This document shows, in pieces, positions 23,828-35,005 of a stretch of DNA of 36,024 nucleotides (the first letter of the stretch is position 1; every line of letters starts with the position of its first letter). The stretch comes from an uncultured Porphyromonadaceae bacterium. GTDB lineage: Bacteria; Bacteroidota; Bacteroidia; Bacteroidales; Muribaculaceae. Under the pieces are notes generated by a model. The model was not told the DNA's origin and made no database searches. It was given only the letters and a program-made list of their open reading frames with translations. The stretch is from NCBI GenBank assembly GCA_947177135.1, contig CAMWTI010000010.1, positions 1 to 36,024 on the forward strand, read 5' to 3'. Made by a program: the position numbers and the translations under genes.

Positions 23828-25443
23828 TATACTCTCCCGCCCGCACTGCGGCGGCTCTGGCGCTCCTTGCCACTCTGGCTTATGCGCTGCCTGCAAAGGC
23901 GGCGGATAATTCGGCTTCGCGTCGTCCGCAGCTTGTGCTCGGCATAATGGTGGACGGTCTCAGGGCTGATTATCTGCAATTGCTGTCGGATTATTTCGGA
24001 CCTGACGGTTTCAACCGTCTGACCGGCGGCGGGGTGTTGATCGAGAACGTCGACTATGGTCCTGGTGTGGACCGTGCCGGGGCTATCGCCATGATCTGCA
24101 CCGGAGCCTCGCCTTCGGTCAATGGAATAGCCACCGAGAGGGTCTATGACACAAGCCGGCATCTGGACCGACCGGCGCTATATGACGCAGGCAAGATCGG
24201 GAACTATACAGACGAGACGCTGTCGCCTTCGGCACTGCTCACCTCCACTCTGGCCGACGAACTGCGCATTGACGGAGCGGGCGCTTCATACGTCCATGCT
24301 ATCGCGCCAGATGCCACCTGCGCCATCATAATGGGCGGACATGCAGGCAACAGCGCATTCTGGATCAACGACGCAAACGGAAACTGGGCGACGACTACAC
24401 ATTATAAAGATGTGCCGACGCCGGTGAGTAACCGCAATTTTATCGCTCCGCTTTCAGTGCGCATCGACACCATGCGCTGGGAGCCGAGCATGAAACTCGA
24501 GTCCTATCCGGGGCTTCCGCCACACAAACGCCGCTATCCGTTCTCCCACACATTCAGCCGCGGTGACGCCGACGTCTACAGGCTGTTCAAGCAGTCGGCT
24601 CCGGTCAACACCGAGGTCACGACGCTTGCCGGGGAATATATAAAATCAATGCGCCTCGGACAACGAGGTTCGGTCGATATGCTCAATATCGGCTACACGC
24701 TCGCTCCATATCCCGGCAGCGGTGACACCGACAGCCGCCTTGAGGTGATGGATTCTTATTTGCGTCTGGACCGCGAACTTGCCCGCCTGTTCAAGATTGT
24801 GGACGAAAGTGTGGGGCCGGACAACTCTGTCGTCCTGCTTGCCGGGACGCCGGCCAAGGCGCCCACCGATCCCTATGAACCGCAATGGGGTGTGCCGACC
24901 GGTGAATTCTCCTCGCGCAAGGCCCAGTCGCTGCTCAACATGTTTCTAATCGCCCGTTACGGCAACGGAGAATGGGTGACCGACTATCATGACGGTGCAT
25001 TCTACCTTAACCAGCAGCTGATAGACAGCAAGCGCCTTGATGCCGAGGCTGTCAGGGCCGAAGCCGCCAAATTCCTCTGCCGCATGAGCGGAGTTGCGTC
25101 GGCCCACACGATAGACGATATACTTGAAAACCGATTTGACGATAAGCTGCGCCGCAACACTGTGGCCGCCAATGCGGCCGACGTGTTCATCACCATTCTG
25201 CCAGGCTGGCAGCTTGTCGATGACTTCAATCCTCTTGAAAAGAAACGTACCACCCAGCGCACAAGCCCTGCGACCGCGCCGGTGGTGATATATGCTCCGG
25301 CCGTTGTCGATGCATCGCGCATAGACACACCGGTCGACGCGCTGCAGATCGCGCCGACAATGGCCCGGATCCTGCGCATACGTTCGCCCAATGGTGCCGG
25401 AGAACCGTCGCTTTCCTCGATTTTTGTGCGGAAGGCAAAATAA
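23812..25443 (+). CDS. Secreted alkaline-phosphatase-superfamily protein, probably inactive
   Basis: 543 residues from the ATG at 23812, where a clean signal peptide begins (MSKKLIYSP...YALPAKAADN). The fold is that of PafA/type I phosphodiesterases: QLVLGIMVDGLRADYL, PSVNGIATERVYD, DSYLRLDRELARLFKIVDE and LQIAPTMARILRI all align with PafA-like enzymes. Asp48 (first metal ligand) is kept. The nucleophile region, TYTAPGHT in PafA, reads VDRAGAIA, so no Thr/Ser stands there. The Asp-x-x-x-His ligand pair before the DTYLRLD helix is missing, the TADHG motif is LAGTP (343-347), and the last His ligand is Thr488. It should therefore bind no metal pair and have no phosphatase activity. It overlaps the DUF4105 gene and is 44 nt from secA. 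The family is certain; inactivity is inferred. Confidence 0.8.
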   Translation: MSKKLIYSPARTAAALALLATLAYALPAKAADNSASRRPQLVLGIMVDGLRADYLQLLSDYFGPDGFNRLTGGGVLIENVDYGPGVDRAGAIAMICTGASPSVNGIATERVYDTSRHLDRPALYDAGKIGNYTDETLSPSALLTSTLADELRIDGAGASYVHAIAPDATCAIIMGGHAGNSAFWINDANGNWATTTHYKDVPTPVSNRNFIAPLSVRIDTMRWEPSMKLESYPGLPPHKRRYPFSHTFSRGDADVYRLFKQSAPVNTEVTTLAGEYIKSMRLGQRGSVDMLNIGYTLAPYPGSGDTDSRLEVMDSYLRLDRELARLFKIVDESVGPDNSVVLLAGTPAKAPTDPYEPQWGVPTGEFSSRKAQSLLNMFLIARYGNGEWVTDYHDGAFYLNQQLIDSKRLDAEAVRAEAAKFLCRMSGVASAHTIDDILENRFDDKLRRNTVAANAADVFITILPGWQLVDDFNPLEKKRTTQRTSPATAPVVIYAPAVVDASRIDTPVDALQIAPTMARILRIRSPNGAGEPSLSSIFVRKAK

Positions 25444-25487
25444 ACACATATATACGATTCATACACACCATTTTAATATAAAACATA

Positions 25488-28400
25488 ATGTCACTGACTT
25501 CATTTTTAAATAAAGTTTTTGGAAATAAATCGCAGCGAGATCTGCGCGAAATACAACCTATTGTCAACAAAATCAAGGCTGTCGGCAGCGAAATCCAGGG
25601 GCTGACAAACGATCAGCTCCGCGGGAAGATCGACGAAGTGCGCGCCGATATCCGCTCGGTGGTGTCTCCCCATGAGGAGGCGATCGCCTCGCTCAAAGCC
25701 GAAATTGAGACCAAGCCTTTTGACCAGCGTCAGCCACTGTGGGACAAAATCGACGAGCACGAAAAGCAGATTCTGGACTCTATCGAGGATAAACTCAACG
25801 AGCATCTGCCCACCGTGTTTGCCACCCTGCGCGAAACTGCAGCCCGTTTTGCCAAAGCTGAAAACGGCGAAGTGGTGGTGACCGCCACACAGCGCGACCG
25901 CGATATGGCCGCCGAAGGACGCGACTTTGTGAGAATAGAAGGCGACAAGGCCATATATGCCAATCACTGGATTGCCGGAGGCAACGACACCAAATGGGAC
26001 ATGATTCACTATGACGTGCAGCTCATCGGCGGCATTGTTCTGCATCAGGGCAAAATCGCCGAGATGGCAACCGGCGAGGGTAAGACTCTGGTCGCCACGC
26101 TTCCGGTGTTCCTGCGTTCGCTGTCGGGCCGGGGAGTCCACGTGGTGACCGTCAATGATTATCTGTCGAAGCGTGACTCGGAATGGATGGGACCGCTTTA
26201 TATGTTCCATGGCCAGACCGTCGACTGCATCGACAGGCATCAGCCCAACACTCCCGAGCGCCGCGCCGCCTATGAGTGCGACATCACATTCGGCACAAAC
26301 AATGAATTCGGCTTCGATTATCTGCGCGACAACATGGCCATGAGTCCTGAAGACATGGTGCAGCGCAAGCATTATTATGCGATTGTCGATGAGGTTGACT
26401 CGGTGCTGATCGACGACGCCCGCACGCCTCTGATCATCTCTGGTCCGGTTCCGAAGGGCGAAGACCAGTACTTCGATCAGTTCAAGCCCAACGTGCAGAA
26501 AGTTGTGGAGGCTCAGCGCAAACTGCAAATCAAGCTGATGACCGAAGCCAAGGAGAAAATAGCCTCTGATAATTCTGACGAACAGAAAGAAGGCGCTCTG
26601 GCTCTCTATCGCGCATATCTCGCCGGCCCGAAATATCAGCCGCTGATCAAATTCCTGTCGCAGGAAGGCATGAAAGCGCTGCTGCTCAAGACCGAGGGTT
26701 ATTTCCTTCAGGATAATGCGCGTGAAATGCCGAAGGCCGTCGAGCCGCTTTATTATAAGGTCGATGAAAAGAACCGTCAGGTTGATCTGACCGACAAGGG
26801 TATAGACGAACTCACCGGTTCCACTCCCGACCCGACATTCTTTGTCCTTCCCGACATAGCCGCACAGCTGTCTGAACTGGAAACCATGCCCGACGGCGAG
26901 GAAAAAGCACTGCGCAAGGACGAACTGATGCAGAACTATGCGGTGAAAGCCGAACGCGTCCACACCGTGAGCCAGCTGCTCAAGGCATACACTCTCTTCA
27001 ACAAAGACGAGGAGTATGTCATCGACGACAATAAAATCAAGATCGTTGACGAGCAGACCGGTCGAATCATGGAGGGACGGCGCTACTCCGACGGACTCCA
27101 TCAGGCCATTGAGGCAAAAGAGGGTGTGAAGGTAGAGGCCGCGACCCAGACTTTTGCCACAATCACTCTCCAGAACTACTTCCGCATGTATCACAAGCTG
27201 GCCGGCATGACCGGCACGGCGGAAACCGAAGCCGGTGAGTTGTGGGACATCTATAAACTCGATGTCGTGACAATTCCGACAAATCGCCCTGTGGCACGTA
27301 TCGACATGAACGACCGCGTCTATAAGACCAAGAAGGCCAAATATGCCGCCGTAATCGCCGAAGTGGAGCGTCTGGTCAAGGAAGGTCGTCCGGTTCTTGT
27401 CGGCACGACGTCAGTCGATATCTCCGAGAATCTGAGCCGCCAGCTCACCATGCGCAAAATTCCTCACAATGTGCTTAATGCCAAGCTGCATCAGAAAGAA
27501 GCCGACATTGTAGCGCAGGCCGGACGTGCCGCCACCGTGACCATCGCCACCAATATGGCCGGCCGAGGAACGGACATCAAGCTTCCTGAAGACGTCAAGG
27601 CAGCCGGTGGTCTGGCAATCATCGGCACCGAGCGCCATGAATCACGCCGTGTGGACCGTCAGCTCCGTGGCCGTGCGGGCCGTCAGGGCGACCCTGGTTC
27701 GTCGGTATTCTTCGTGTCGTTCGAGGATCAGCTGATGCGTCTGTTCGCCACAGACCGCGTCATGAAGACTCTGGACCGTCTCGGCTTCAAGGACGACGAG
27801 ATGATCGAGAGCAAGATGGTCAACAAGTCCATTGAAAACGCCCAGAAGCGCGTTGAGGAAAACAACTACGGCATCCGTAAACGCCTGCTTGAGTATGACG
27901 ACGTCATGAACAAACAGCGCACATATATCTACTCCCGGCGTCAGCATGCGCTGAAAGGCGAGCGCATCGGCATTGACATTGCCAATATGCTCTATGATGT
28001 GGTGGAGAATATGATCAACACCCACGATCCGGCAATGCACGACTACTATGATCTGAAACATGATCTGATGTCGGTGCTCACGATCGACGCTCCGTTTACC
28101 GAAGAGGAATATGCCTCTCTCGCCAAGGAGGAGCTGATAGAATGCCTGCACGCCACCGTGATGGAGACTATGAACCGCAAGAGCGAACGCATTGTCGAAG
28201 TGGCCACACCGGTGATCCGCGATCTCTATGAGAATCAGGGTTACAAGAGTGTGATCCAGGTGCCGATCACTGACGGAAAGAAGCTTTATCGGCTGATTGT
28301 CAACGTTGAGGAATGCTACAATAATGAATGCCGCTCAATTGTGACGGAATGGCACAAGCTCCTGATGCTGGCTTCGATCGACGAACTCTGGAAGGAGCAT

Positions 28401-28895
28401 CTGCGCGAACTTGACCAGTTGCGCCAGTCGGTTCAGAATGCAAGCTACGAACAGAAAGATCCGCTGGTGATCTATAAAGTGGAATCGTTCCATTTGTTTG
28501 AGAATATGCTGAATAATCTTAACGTCAAGGCTTCGTCGGCTCTGATGCGCGGTCAGATTTACGTAAGGCAGGCTCCGCCGGTTCCACGGCCGACTGCTGC
28601 CGCTGAGTCAGACTCAGGCCAGCAAGATCAGTCTCAGCAGAAGCCTGAGTCTGAAAAACCGCAGCCGCAGGTGCAGCGGGCGATGCCGAATCAGCAACAC
28701 ACTGATTATTCACGCTATCAGGCAAACAAGGAGGCATATCCGGGCGAAAACGAACAGCGTCAGGCCGCCTCGGCATCTCGTGGTGAGCGTCAGCCATCCG
28801 CTCCTGTCAAGGCTGCACCGAAAATCGGACGCAATGACATGTGTCCGTGTGGCAGCGGCAAAAAATACAAGTCTTGCCATGGCCGCGGCCTGTGA
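25488..28895 (+). CDS. secA: Preprotein translocase ATPase SecA
   Basis: The 1,135-residue motor drives secretory proteins through SecYEG. Walker A is [11 protein letters not shown] (Gly196-Thr200), Walker B is [15 protein letters not shown] (DEVD 301-304), the protein-crosslinking domain surrounds [16 protein letters not shown], and the second ATPase domain has [12 protein letters not shown] and [14 protein letters not shown]. It is longer than E. coli SecA (901), with a Lys/Glu/Gln-rich insertion near residues 340-400 and a Gln/Pro-rich linker before the C-terminal zinc site. This size is normal in Bacteroidetes. The zinc site is [13 protein letters not shown] (Cys1119, Cys1121, Cys1130, His1131), which contacts SecB or ribosomes in other bacteria. 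Its stop overlaps the start of the TamB-like gene. Confidence 0.97.
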   Translation: MSLTSFLNKVFGNKSQRDLREIQPIVNKIKAVGSEIQGLTNDQLRGKIDEVRADIRSVVSPHEEAIASLKAEIETKPFDQRQPLWDKIDEHEKQILDSIEDKLNEHLPTVFATLRETAARFAKAENGEVVVTATQRDRDMAAEGRDFVRIEGDKAIYANHWIAGGNDTKWDMIHYDVQLIGGIVLHQGKIAEMATGEGKTLVATLPVFLRSLSGRGVHVVTVNDYLSKRDSEWMGPLYMFHGQTVDCIDRHQPNTPERRAAYECDITFGTNNEFGFDYLRDNMAMSPEDMVQRKHYYAIVDEVDSVLIDDARTPLIISGPVPKGEDQYFDQFKPNVQKVVEAQRKLQIKLMTEAKEKIASDNSDEQKEGALALYRAYLAGPKYQPLIKFLSQEGMKALLLKTEGYFLQDNAREMPKAVEPLYYKVDEKNRQVDLTDKGIDELTGSTPDPTFFVLPDIAAQLSELETMPDGEEKALRKDELMQNYAVKAERVHTVSQLLKAYTLFNKDEEYVIDDNKIKIVDEQTGRIMEGRRYSDGLHQAIEAKEGVKVEAATQTFATITLQNYFRMYHKLAGMTGTAETEAGELWDIYKLDVVTIPTNRPVARIDMNDRVYKTKKAKYAAVIAEVERLVKEGRPVLVGTTSVDISENLSRQLTMRKIPHNVLNAKLHQKEADIVAQAGRAATVTIATNMAGRGTDIKLPEDVKAAGGLAIIGTERHESRRVDRQLRGRAGRQGDPGSSVFFVSFEDQLMRLFATDRVMKTLDRLGFKDDEMIESKMVNKSIENAQKRVEENNYGIRKRLLEYDDVMNKQRTYIYSRRQHALKGERIGIDIANMLYDVVENMINTHDPAMHDYYDLKHDLMSVLTIDAPFTEEEYASLAKEELIECLHATVMETMNRKSERIVEVATPVIRDLYENQGYKSVIQVPITDGKKLYRLIVNVEECYNNECRSIVTEWHKLLMLASIDELWKEHLRELDQLRQSVQNASYEQKDPLVIYKVESFHLFENMLNNLNVKASSALMRGQIYVRQAPPVPRPTAAAESDSGQQDQSQQKPESEKPQPQVQRAMPNQQHTDYSRYQANKEAYPGENEQRQAASASRGERQPSAPVKAAPKIGRNDMCPCGSGKKYKSCHGRGL

Positions 28896-31800
28896 GGAAC
28901 GCCTATAAAATAATACGCTTCATAGTGGTATCCCTGCTGATTCTGACAGTGGGGATACCCGCTATTCTATACCTTGTGTTGTGGATTTCGCCGGTGAGGG
29001 TCATGATCCGCGATCTGGCCGAATCGGAGTTGTCGCATCTGCTTGGTGTGCAGGTCGGAATACGGTCTGTGGAAATCGAGCCTTTCACCCGCCTGAACAT
29101 TGACGGGATCAGTGTGTGTGACTCGGCCGGCCGGATGGTTGCCGAGGTGCAGCGGATCAGCGGCGGCATCAGTCCGGCAAGGCTGATTGCCATGCGCAGA
29201 CTTGTGGTCGACGACGTAGAGATCATCGGTCCGACGCTTCGTCTGTGGCGGGACTCGAGCCAGGCTCCGCTTAACATCGCGCCGATTATTGCGCGGTTGA
29301 AGTCGGACCCCGACAGCGACAATGACAAGCGTTTTTCACTGTCGCTCCACACGGCGGTTGTCAGGCAGGGGGCTTTGTCATATAACGTGCTGGACCGGCC
29401 TATGCCTGAGGCCGGGCAATTCAGCGCGGATCATGTCATGATTCGCGATCTGAAGGCCGACATCGCCATGCCGAAAATTTCAGACCGCGATATGACCATA
29501 CACCTGAAGCGCTTGCAGGCCAGGGAGTCATCAGGGTTCCAGCTGAAAGATCTGCGTGGATCGGTCAGATTCACCGATTCGCTGCTTGCCGTGACCGGCC
29601 TTGGGCTGGAGTTGCCTGTCACGAGGCTGTTGTTTTCGGATATGGAGGTGCGCTATCGGTCGGCCGACAGCCTTGTGGCCGCGCTTGCATCCGGCTCTCA
29701 CACTGTGGCCATCGAAAAAGGCTCGACGTTATATCCGCCTGATTTTGCACCGTTCCTCCCGATGCTTTCGCGTCTTGATGTGCCGGTTTCGGTGGAAGCG
29801 TCCGTCAGAAGTGACAATGGAGATTTCAAACTGCAGAAACTGGAACTAAATGCCATCGGTCATGACAACGGGTCGTTGTTGACTCATGGTTTTGTTGATG
29901 ATGTGATGCGGCAGGGGGGTGTCAGGGCCGGAGTGGGCGCTCTCGAGCTGACTCTGCCTTCTTCCGGAGCTCTGTCGTTGGCTAACTTCTTTCCTGATGC
30001 TCCGTCGGCGCTGGCGCGTGTGATTACCGCATTGGGGCGGATCGATATCAGCGGCAGTGCGGGCGCAGGCGCTGCCGATGGCGGTTATGCGCGGGTGATC
30101 TGTCGTGTCGCTTCCGATGCCGGAATTATGCAGATGGATATAGACGCCGGTTTTGGCGAAGAAAAGTCTGTCAAGGCCCAGATCAGCGGCGAGGAGATTG
30201 ATCTCGGATCGATGACCGGCGACGGCCGGCTCGGTACCGTCGACTTCAGTGTCACGCTGTCAGGCCGCATGAGTGGCAGAGTGCATCGGTCGGGCGAAGC
30301 GTCGGTCGTGGTGCCGAGACTTAATGTCAACGGGCATGATTACACTGAAATAACGGCCGACGCCACATTAGACGGCAATAGGCTTGAGCTGACGGCCGAG
30401 ATTGTGGACGAGCTGCTTGGTGTGTATGTCGACGGTTCTGTGGCGCTTCCTGACAGTAACAATCCGCGACCCGACGTCAAACTGTATACTCTCGTTGATC
30501 ATGCCGATCTGTGTGCCATGGGACTCTGGGGCAAATTTCCGGGCTATTCGCTCACTGCCGAGATAGATGCTGATCTGAAGGAGATATCGTCAAGCGGCAC
30601 CATGGGCAGTCTTGTGGTCAACAATTTTTCGTTTGCAAATCGCCAGGCGGGATCGTCGATAGCGCTCGGGCCGCTGACAGTGTCATCGGCCCGTGATCGC
30701 GGGGGCGACGTGGTTGTGGAGCTAAAATCCGATCTGCTGGAGGCCAGGATGGCCGGTGAGTATGATTTTGCCGCCCTGCCTGCCGATCTCTATGCGCTGA
30801 TATGCGGCACGTCAGATCATGACGCCAGGCGCAACAGATTCAACATAACAGGTCATATTTTCCCGCAACCGGAGTTCTATGACTTTTTCCAGATGCCGGT
30901 CAAGCCGAAACATATTGCCACCATTGGAGCCGGAGTGGACTCGACGCGTGCATGGCTCATGTTTTCTGCGCCATATCTTCAGCGTGGTAATAAATTGCTG
31001 AAACAGACCGCGGTCAATATCAGCCTGGCCCGACGGATCGATCTGCTGGCGTCTACCATGATGAAGACCAAGGACGGTTATGCCTCGTTGAAATTCGGAA
31101 TTGTCGGCGACAGTATCTCCGACACGCGTTCAAATTTGTCATGGCACATAGACCGTGACCGTGCGTTCTATGGCGATATTATTGTCGACACCCGTCTCAA
31201 TACCGATCCCGACAACGGCCGCATCACAGGCGCCGGAATGCGGATTCATCCGTCTGAACTGGTGATCAATGATTCGGTGTGGCAGGTTGATCCGGCCACT
31301 GTGGCATGGGCCGACGGGAGAATAACGGTCGACGGCATGCACATAGGACGCCAGAACCAGTCGGTCGACATTGTCGGAGTTGCGTCGTCTGATTCTGCCT
31401 CACGTCTTGACGTGGCGCTGAAAAATATAAATCTCGACTATATTTTCGAGACTCTCGATCTCGGCGACAATCTGATGTTTGGAGGTGTGGCTACCGGCAA
31501 TGTCAGTGGCCATGCCCTGCTGTCGTCTTCGCCGATATTGCGCACTGATAACCTGGCCGTCAGCCGGTTTTCATATTCCGGAGGATGCTTCGGCGAAGCA
31601 GCGGTCACTGCCCGCTGGGACAACGGCCGACAGGCTATAATGCTGAATGCAGAAGTTGAGCAGGACAATGGCCGAACCACGTCGGTCGACGGTCTTATCG
31701 CTCCGAAATCGCCCGGAGTGCTTGATTTCACGTTTCATGCCGACCACACTCCCGTCGTGTTCTTGCGCAGGCTGTTGTCGGCTTTCGCTTCCGACGTGAC

Positions 31801-33409
31801 CGGCGAGGCTTCCGGCCTGATGCGCCTTTACGGTTCGTTCAAAAAGGTGCAGATGGCAGGCGCTTTGAAACCGCATGATTTCGGACTCACTGTGGCCGCG
31901 ACCAACTGCACTTATTTCACGGAAGATTCCGTGATTCTGACCCCGGGACTCATATCGCTGAAAGACATGACCATACGTGACTTCAGAGGGCGTGAGGCAA
32001 AACTCGACGGCAGTGTGTCGCACAATTACCTTAAAGATGTGTCGTTTGATTTCCGAGTCCACAATGCACGGCGCCTGCTGCTCTATGACACCAGGCCGTC
32101 AGATCTTGACAACTGGTACGGGCGTATCTTCGGATCTGGTTCGGCAAGAATTTATGGTATGCCAGGGGTGGTCAACGTCGAGGCCAGCATTTCAACTGAC
32201 CCTGATTCAGAGTTCACGTTCACGCTCTCTGACCGTGAACAGGCCGGAGAATATTCTTTCCTTTCGTTCCGCGACAGGAATGCAGTCCGCCACACCGACG
32301 TCATGTCGCTGAAACCCGGATCGCCGGAACTTGACAGAATAATGGAAGAGGAGGTAATCTCAGATGTGGCTGCCGCGACTGCCACTGCATTCAACATGGA
32401 TCTGAAGGTAGCGGTCAATCCCTCTGCCCGTATCAATCTGATCATGGATCCGGTGAGTGGAGACAAAATCACAGCCTATGGTTCAGGTTCGCCTAACATA
32501 ATATATAACTCGTCGAAAGATGATTTCAAGATCTTCGGCGACTACACGATTGAACGCGGTGACTATCACTTCACTCTCCAGGATATAATAATCAAGAACT
32601 TCATCATTGAGAACGGCAGCAAGGTGCTGTTCCGCGGCGATCTGGACCATATAAATCTTGACATCAACGCGATATATGCGCTGAAAGCCAATCTGAGCGA
32701 TCTTGACGAATCGTTTCTCAACGACAAGGAGGTGGGGCGCACGTCAGTGACAGTGCAGGCGTTGCTGAAAGTCGACGGTGCCATCAGCGCGCCCAATATC
32801 GGTTTTGATCTGCGTTTTCCGACTCTAACGTCAGACGTTGACCGGAAGGTCCATGCCATTGTCTCGACCAAAGAGATGATGAACAGGCAGATCATCTATC
32901 TGCTTGCGCTCAACCGCTTCTACACGCCTGACTATATGATGGCCTCATCCGGAAATCGCGGCGGCGAGCTGGTGTCGGTGGCCTCGTCGACCATATCGTC
33001 GCAGTTGTCTAATATCCTCGGACAAATATCCGACAAGTTCACCCTGGCGCCGAATCTGCGCTCTGACGCCGGCGACTTCTCTGACGTGGAGTTTGACCTG
33101 GCGTTGTCGTCGACTTTGCTCAACAACAGACTGTTGCTTAACGGCAATTTCGGCTATCGCGATCAGATGCTCAACAACAATCAGTTTGTCGGAGATTTTG
33201 ACATCGAATACTTGCTTAATCGTGGCGGAAACTGGCGGCTTAAGGCCTATAACCATTTCAACGACCGCAATCTATACGTGAAGACTGCAATGACAACGCA
33301 AGGTCTCGGGCTGGTTTTCAAACACGATTTTGACTCGTTCGGAAATTTCTTCCGCCGCAAAAAACATCGGCGTGAGGAGCCGACAGAACGGTTGGAACAA
33401 AACAAATGA
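28892..33409 (+). CDS. tamB: TamB-like translocation and assembly protein (DUF490)
   Basis: 1,505 residues. I use the GTG at 28892, which overlaps the secA stop as GTGA; an upstream ATG would add residues encoded inside secA's zinc motif. One N-terminal membrane anchor ([21 protein letters not shown], about 10-31) is followed by more than 1,200 residues of repeating amphipathic beta strands, as in the AsmA/TamB lipid-transfer grooves. The conserved C-terminal DUF490 domain (about 1180-1470) is seen in [44 protein letters not shown], and [14 protein letters not shown]. TamB helps barrel insertion and phospholipid delivery to the outer membrane. No TamA/BamA partner lies nearby. Linkage to secA suggests co-expression with the export machinery. 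Confidence 0.9.
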   Translation: MRNAYKIIRFIVVSLLILTVGIPAILYLVLWISPVRVMIRDLAESELSHLLGVQVGIRSVEIEPFTRLNIDGISVCDSAGRMVAEVQRISGGISPARLIAMRRLVVDDVEIIGPTLRLWRDSSQAPLNIAPIIARLKSDPDSDNDKRFSLSLHTAVVRQGALSYNVLDRPMPEAGQFSADHVMIRDLKADIAMPKISDRDMTIHLKRLQARESSGFQLKDLRGSVRFTDSLLAVTGLGLELPVTRLLFSDMEVRYRSADSLVAALASGSHTVAIEKGSTLYPPDFAPFLPMLSRLDVPVSVEASVRSDNGDFKLQKLELNAIGHDNGSLLTHGFVDDVMRQGGVRAGVGALELTLPSSGALSLANFFPDAPSALARVITALGRIDISGSAGAGAADGGYARVICRVASDAGIMQMDIDAGFGEEKSVKAQISGEEIDLGSMTGDGRLGTVDFSVTLSGRMSGRVHRSGEASVVVPRLNVNGHDYTEITADATLDGNRLELTAEIVDELLGVYVDGSVALPDSNNPRPDVKLYTLVDHADLCAMGLWGKFPGYSLTAEIDADLKEISSSGTMGSLVVNNFSFANRQAGSSIALGPLTVSSARDRGGDVVVELKSDLLEARMAGEYDFAALPADLYALICGTSDHDARRNRFNITGHIFPQPEFYDFFQMPVKPKHIATIGAGVDSTRAWLMFSAPYLQRGNKLLKQTAVNISLARRIDLLASTMMKTKDGYASLKFGIVGDSISDTRSNLSWHIDRDRAFYGDIIVDTRLNTDPDNGRITGAGMRIHPSELVINDSVWQVDPATVAWADGRITVDGMHIGRQNQSVDIVGVASSDSASRLDVALKNINLDYIFETLDLGDNLMFGGVATGNVSGHALLSSSPILRTDNLAVSRFSYSGGCFGEAAVTARWDNGRQAIMLNAEVEQDNGRTTSVDGLIAPKSPGVLDFTFHADHTPVVFLRRLLSAFASDVTGEASGLMRLYGSFKKVQMAGALKPHDFGLTVAATNCTYFTEDSVILTPGLISLKDMTIRDFRGREAKLDGSVSHNYLKDVSFDFRVHNARRLLLYDTRPSDLDNWYGRIFGSGSARIYGMPGVVNVEASISTDPDSEFTFTLSDREQAGEYSFLSFRDRNAVRHTDVMSLKPGSPELDRIMEEEVISDVAAATATAFNMDLKVAVNPSARINLIMDPVSGDKITAYGSGSPNIIYNSSKDDFKIFGDYTIERGDYHFTLQDIIIKNFIIENGSKVLFRGDLDHINLDINAIYALKANLSDLDESFLNDKEVGRTSVTVQALLKVDGAISAPNIGFDLRFPTLTSDVDRKVHAIVSTKEMMNRQIIYLLALNRFYTPDYMMASSGNRGGELVSVASSTISSQLSNILGQISDKFTLAPNLRSDAGDFSDVEFDLALSSTLLNNRLLLNGNFGYRDQMLNNNQFVGDFDIEYLLNRGGNWRLKAYNHFNDRNLYVKTAMTTQGLGLVFKHDFDSFGNFFRRKKHRREEPTERLEQNK

Positions 33410-33429
33410 CATTTTAACGACTTTCAGGC

Positions 33430-33930
33430 ATGAACAAAATCAGACGGGTGGATGTCGGGACAGATGCCGCGGACATCGCACGGATATACAACAGATATGT
33501 GACCGGAACAACTGTGTCGTTTGAAGTGGAACCGCTCTCAGTCGACGCGATGCGGGCGCGTATCGCCGATCTGTGTGGTGGCGGGTATCCTTACTATGTG
33601 AGCTTTGACGATGCCGACGGCCACATCACAGGATTCTGCTATGCCCACCCATGGAAAGAGCGATCGGCTTATAATCCGACGTTGGAAACAACGATATATC
33701 TGGCACCAGACGTCTGGCATGAAGGAATCGGGCGCGCACTGATGTCCCGGATGATCGCCGATTGCCGTGCCGGAGGCTATGTGTCGCTGATCGCCTGCAT
33801 CACAGCCGAAAACAAGGCCAGCTGCTGCTTCCATGAATCGCTCGGTTTCGTGAAAGTCTCGTGTTTCAAGAGGGTGGGGCGCAAGTTCGGACGGCTGCTG
33901 GATGTGGTGGACTATCAGTTGATGCTTTAA
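33430..33930 (+). CDS. GNAT acetyltransferase, phosphinothricin-acetyltransferase-like
   Basis: 166 residues covering one GNAT domain. Motifs fit the PAT/YncA-like subgroup: DAADIARIYNRYV near the start, a TVSFEVEPLS segment, GFCYAHPWKERSAYNPTLETTIYLAPD, the acetyl-CoA loop HEGIGRALMSRMI, and the C-terminal ENKASCCFHESLGFVKV. Related enzymes acetylate phosphinothricin, methionine sulfone/sulfoximine or other small amines; the real substrate cannot be told from sequence. It begins 20 nt after the TamB-like gene and may be read from the same transcript, though it has no obvious role in export. Confidence 0.88.
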   Translation: MNKIRRVDVGTDAADIARIYNRYVTGTTVSFEVEPLSVDAMRARIADLCGGGYPYYVSFDDADGHITGFCYAHPWKERSAYNPTLETTIYLAPDVWHEGIGRALMSRMIADCRAGGYVSLIACITAENKASCCFHESLGFVKVSCFKRVGRKFGRLLDVVDYQLML

Positions 33931-34005
33931 AAACAGAGATACCGGAAAACTTTTTTGATTCGAAGTCTGTTTTGATAATCAGAAATTCATATATCAGAAC
34001 AGACA

Positions 34006-34512
34006 ATGAAGAAAACCGCTATTTTTTACGGCTCAAACACAGGAACCACTGAAAAAGTGGCCGAGACAATAGCCGAGAGACTCGGCATTGCCGCAGAACA
34101 CGTCTATAACGTGGCCGAAACAGCTCCATCGGCCCTCGGCGGCTATACCAACCTGATTTTCGGCACCAGCACATGGGGCGACGGAGAAGAGCAGGAAGAC
34201 TGGTATGATTTTCTTGACGGAGTGGAAGAGCTTGATCTGCGAGGCAAGCGTATAGCCCTGTTCGGACTCGGGGACGAAACTATGGCCGACACCTTCTGCA
34301 ATGGTGTCGGTGAACTCCACAAGCGTCTTGTGGGCACCGGTGCGCAGTTCATCGGATCATATCCGGCCAATGTCTACAAATTCCGCTCGTCAAAAGCTAT
34401 CGGACCAGATGGCAGGCCTTTCGGACTTCTGCTTGACCAGGTTAATCATCCCGACCTGACCGACGGCCGCATCGATGGCTGGCTGCTCAGCCTAAACCAG
34501 TTTCTGAATTGA
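34006..34512 (+). CDS. fldA: Flavodoxin
   Basis: 168 residues, the long-chain type. The FMN phosphate loop is GSNTGTTEKVAETIAERL (from residue 9). The first isoalloxazine loop is TSTWGDGEEQEDWYDFL, and the second region is IALFGLGDETMADTFCNGVGELHKRL. It ends with GRIDGWLLSLNQFLN. It carries single electrons between oxidoreductases, replacing ferredoxin under low iron in many anaerobes. It stands alone on the plus strand, and the stop lies inside the 3' end of the convergent Nudix gene (26-nt overlap). Confidence 0.95.
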   Translation: MKKTAIFYGSNTGTTEKVAETIAERLGIAAEHVYNVAETAPSALGGYTNLIFGTSTWGDGEEQEDWYDFLDGVEELDLRGKRIALFGLGDETMADTFCNGVGELHKRLVGTGAQFIGSYPANVYKFRSSKAIGPDGRPFGLLLDQVNHPDLTDGRIDGWLLSLNQFLN

Positions 34513-35005
34513 GAAATAGCGCGGTGTATTCGCTCTCGAAATTTGGAGTGAATATGCCGCGTCCTATTCCTTCGGCTATTGCGTCCGCCGCCCAGAACCG
34601 TCCGCCATCAAGTTCGCTTGCCGACGGGTGTGGCACAGAGTCGACCACGGTGCGAAACACGTTGACAAGTTCCCGCTCACGTTCCGATTCAAACACATAT
34701 CGCTTTATGAATTCAGGCTTGAAATCCTCCAGCCCCAGCTCCTCGTGTGCCTCGCGCCGCAAAGCCTCTACGATCTCCTCGTTCATGTCGATGTGGCCGC
34801 CTACCGCCGTGTCCCATTTGCCCGGCTGAATATCCTTCCACAAAGGGCGCCGTTGCAGATATAAGTTGCCTTGTCGGTCAAACACATGAAGATGCACTAC
34901 CGGATGGAGCAGCATGCTCCCGCCGTGGCACACTCCGCGCGTGGCGCTGCCGATGACGGTTCCATCTTCGTCGACTACTGGAAAAAGTTCTTTCGCATTA
35001 TCCAT
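34487..35005 (-). CDS. Nudix hydrolase, YfcD-like
   Basis: 172 residues. The Nudix box is complete: GGHIDMNEEIVEALRREAHEELGL fits GX5EX7REUXEEXGU exactly. The N-terminal half, ELFPVVDEDGTVIGSATRGVCH, then a strand and LYLQRRPLWKDIQPGKWDTAVGGH, matches the YfcD/IPP-isomerase-like subgroup. These hydrolyse nucleoside-diphosphate-linked compounds, with no known specific substrate. The start overlaps the YjbR-like gene by 8 nt, so it is the last gene of a four-gene minus-strand operon. Its tail overlaps the flavodoxin gene. Confidence 0.92.
   Translation of the reverse strand: MDNAKELFPVVDEDGTVIGSATRGVCHGGSMLLHPVVHLHVFDRQGNLYLQRRPLWKDIQPGKWDTAVGGHIDMNEEIVEALRREAHEELGLEDFKPEFIKRYVFESERERELVNVFRTVVDSVPHPSASELDGGRFWAADAIAEGIGRGIFTPNFESEYTALFLNSETGLG

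Noticed and set aside
25506-27194. Minus-strand open frame of 562 codons opposite secA
   Set aside because: It is a His/Val/Gly-rich mirror of secA codons with no domain pattern; SecA itself is certain.
28590-28800. Gln/Pro/Ser-rich low-complexity segment as a repeat or insertion
   Set aside because: It is the ordinary flexible linker before the SecA C-terminal zinc site in this phylum.
28841-28891. Longer ATG start for the TamB-like protein inside secA
   Set aside because: It would place charged residues read out of frame from SecA's zinc motif before the membrane anchor; the GTGA overlap gives a better start.
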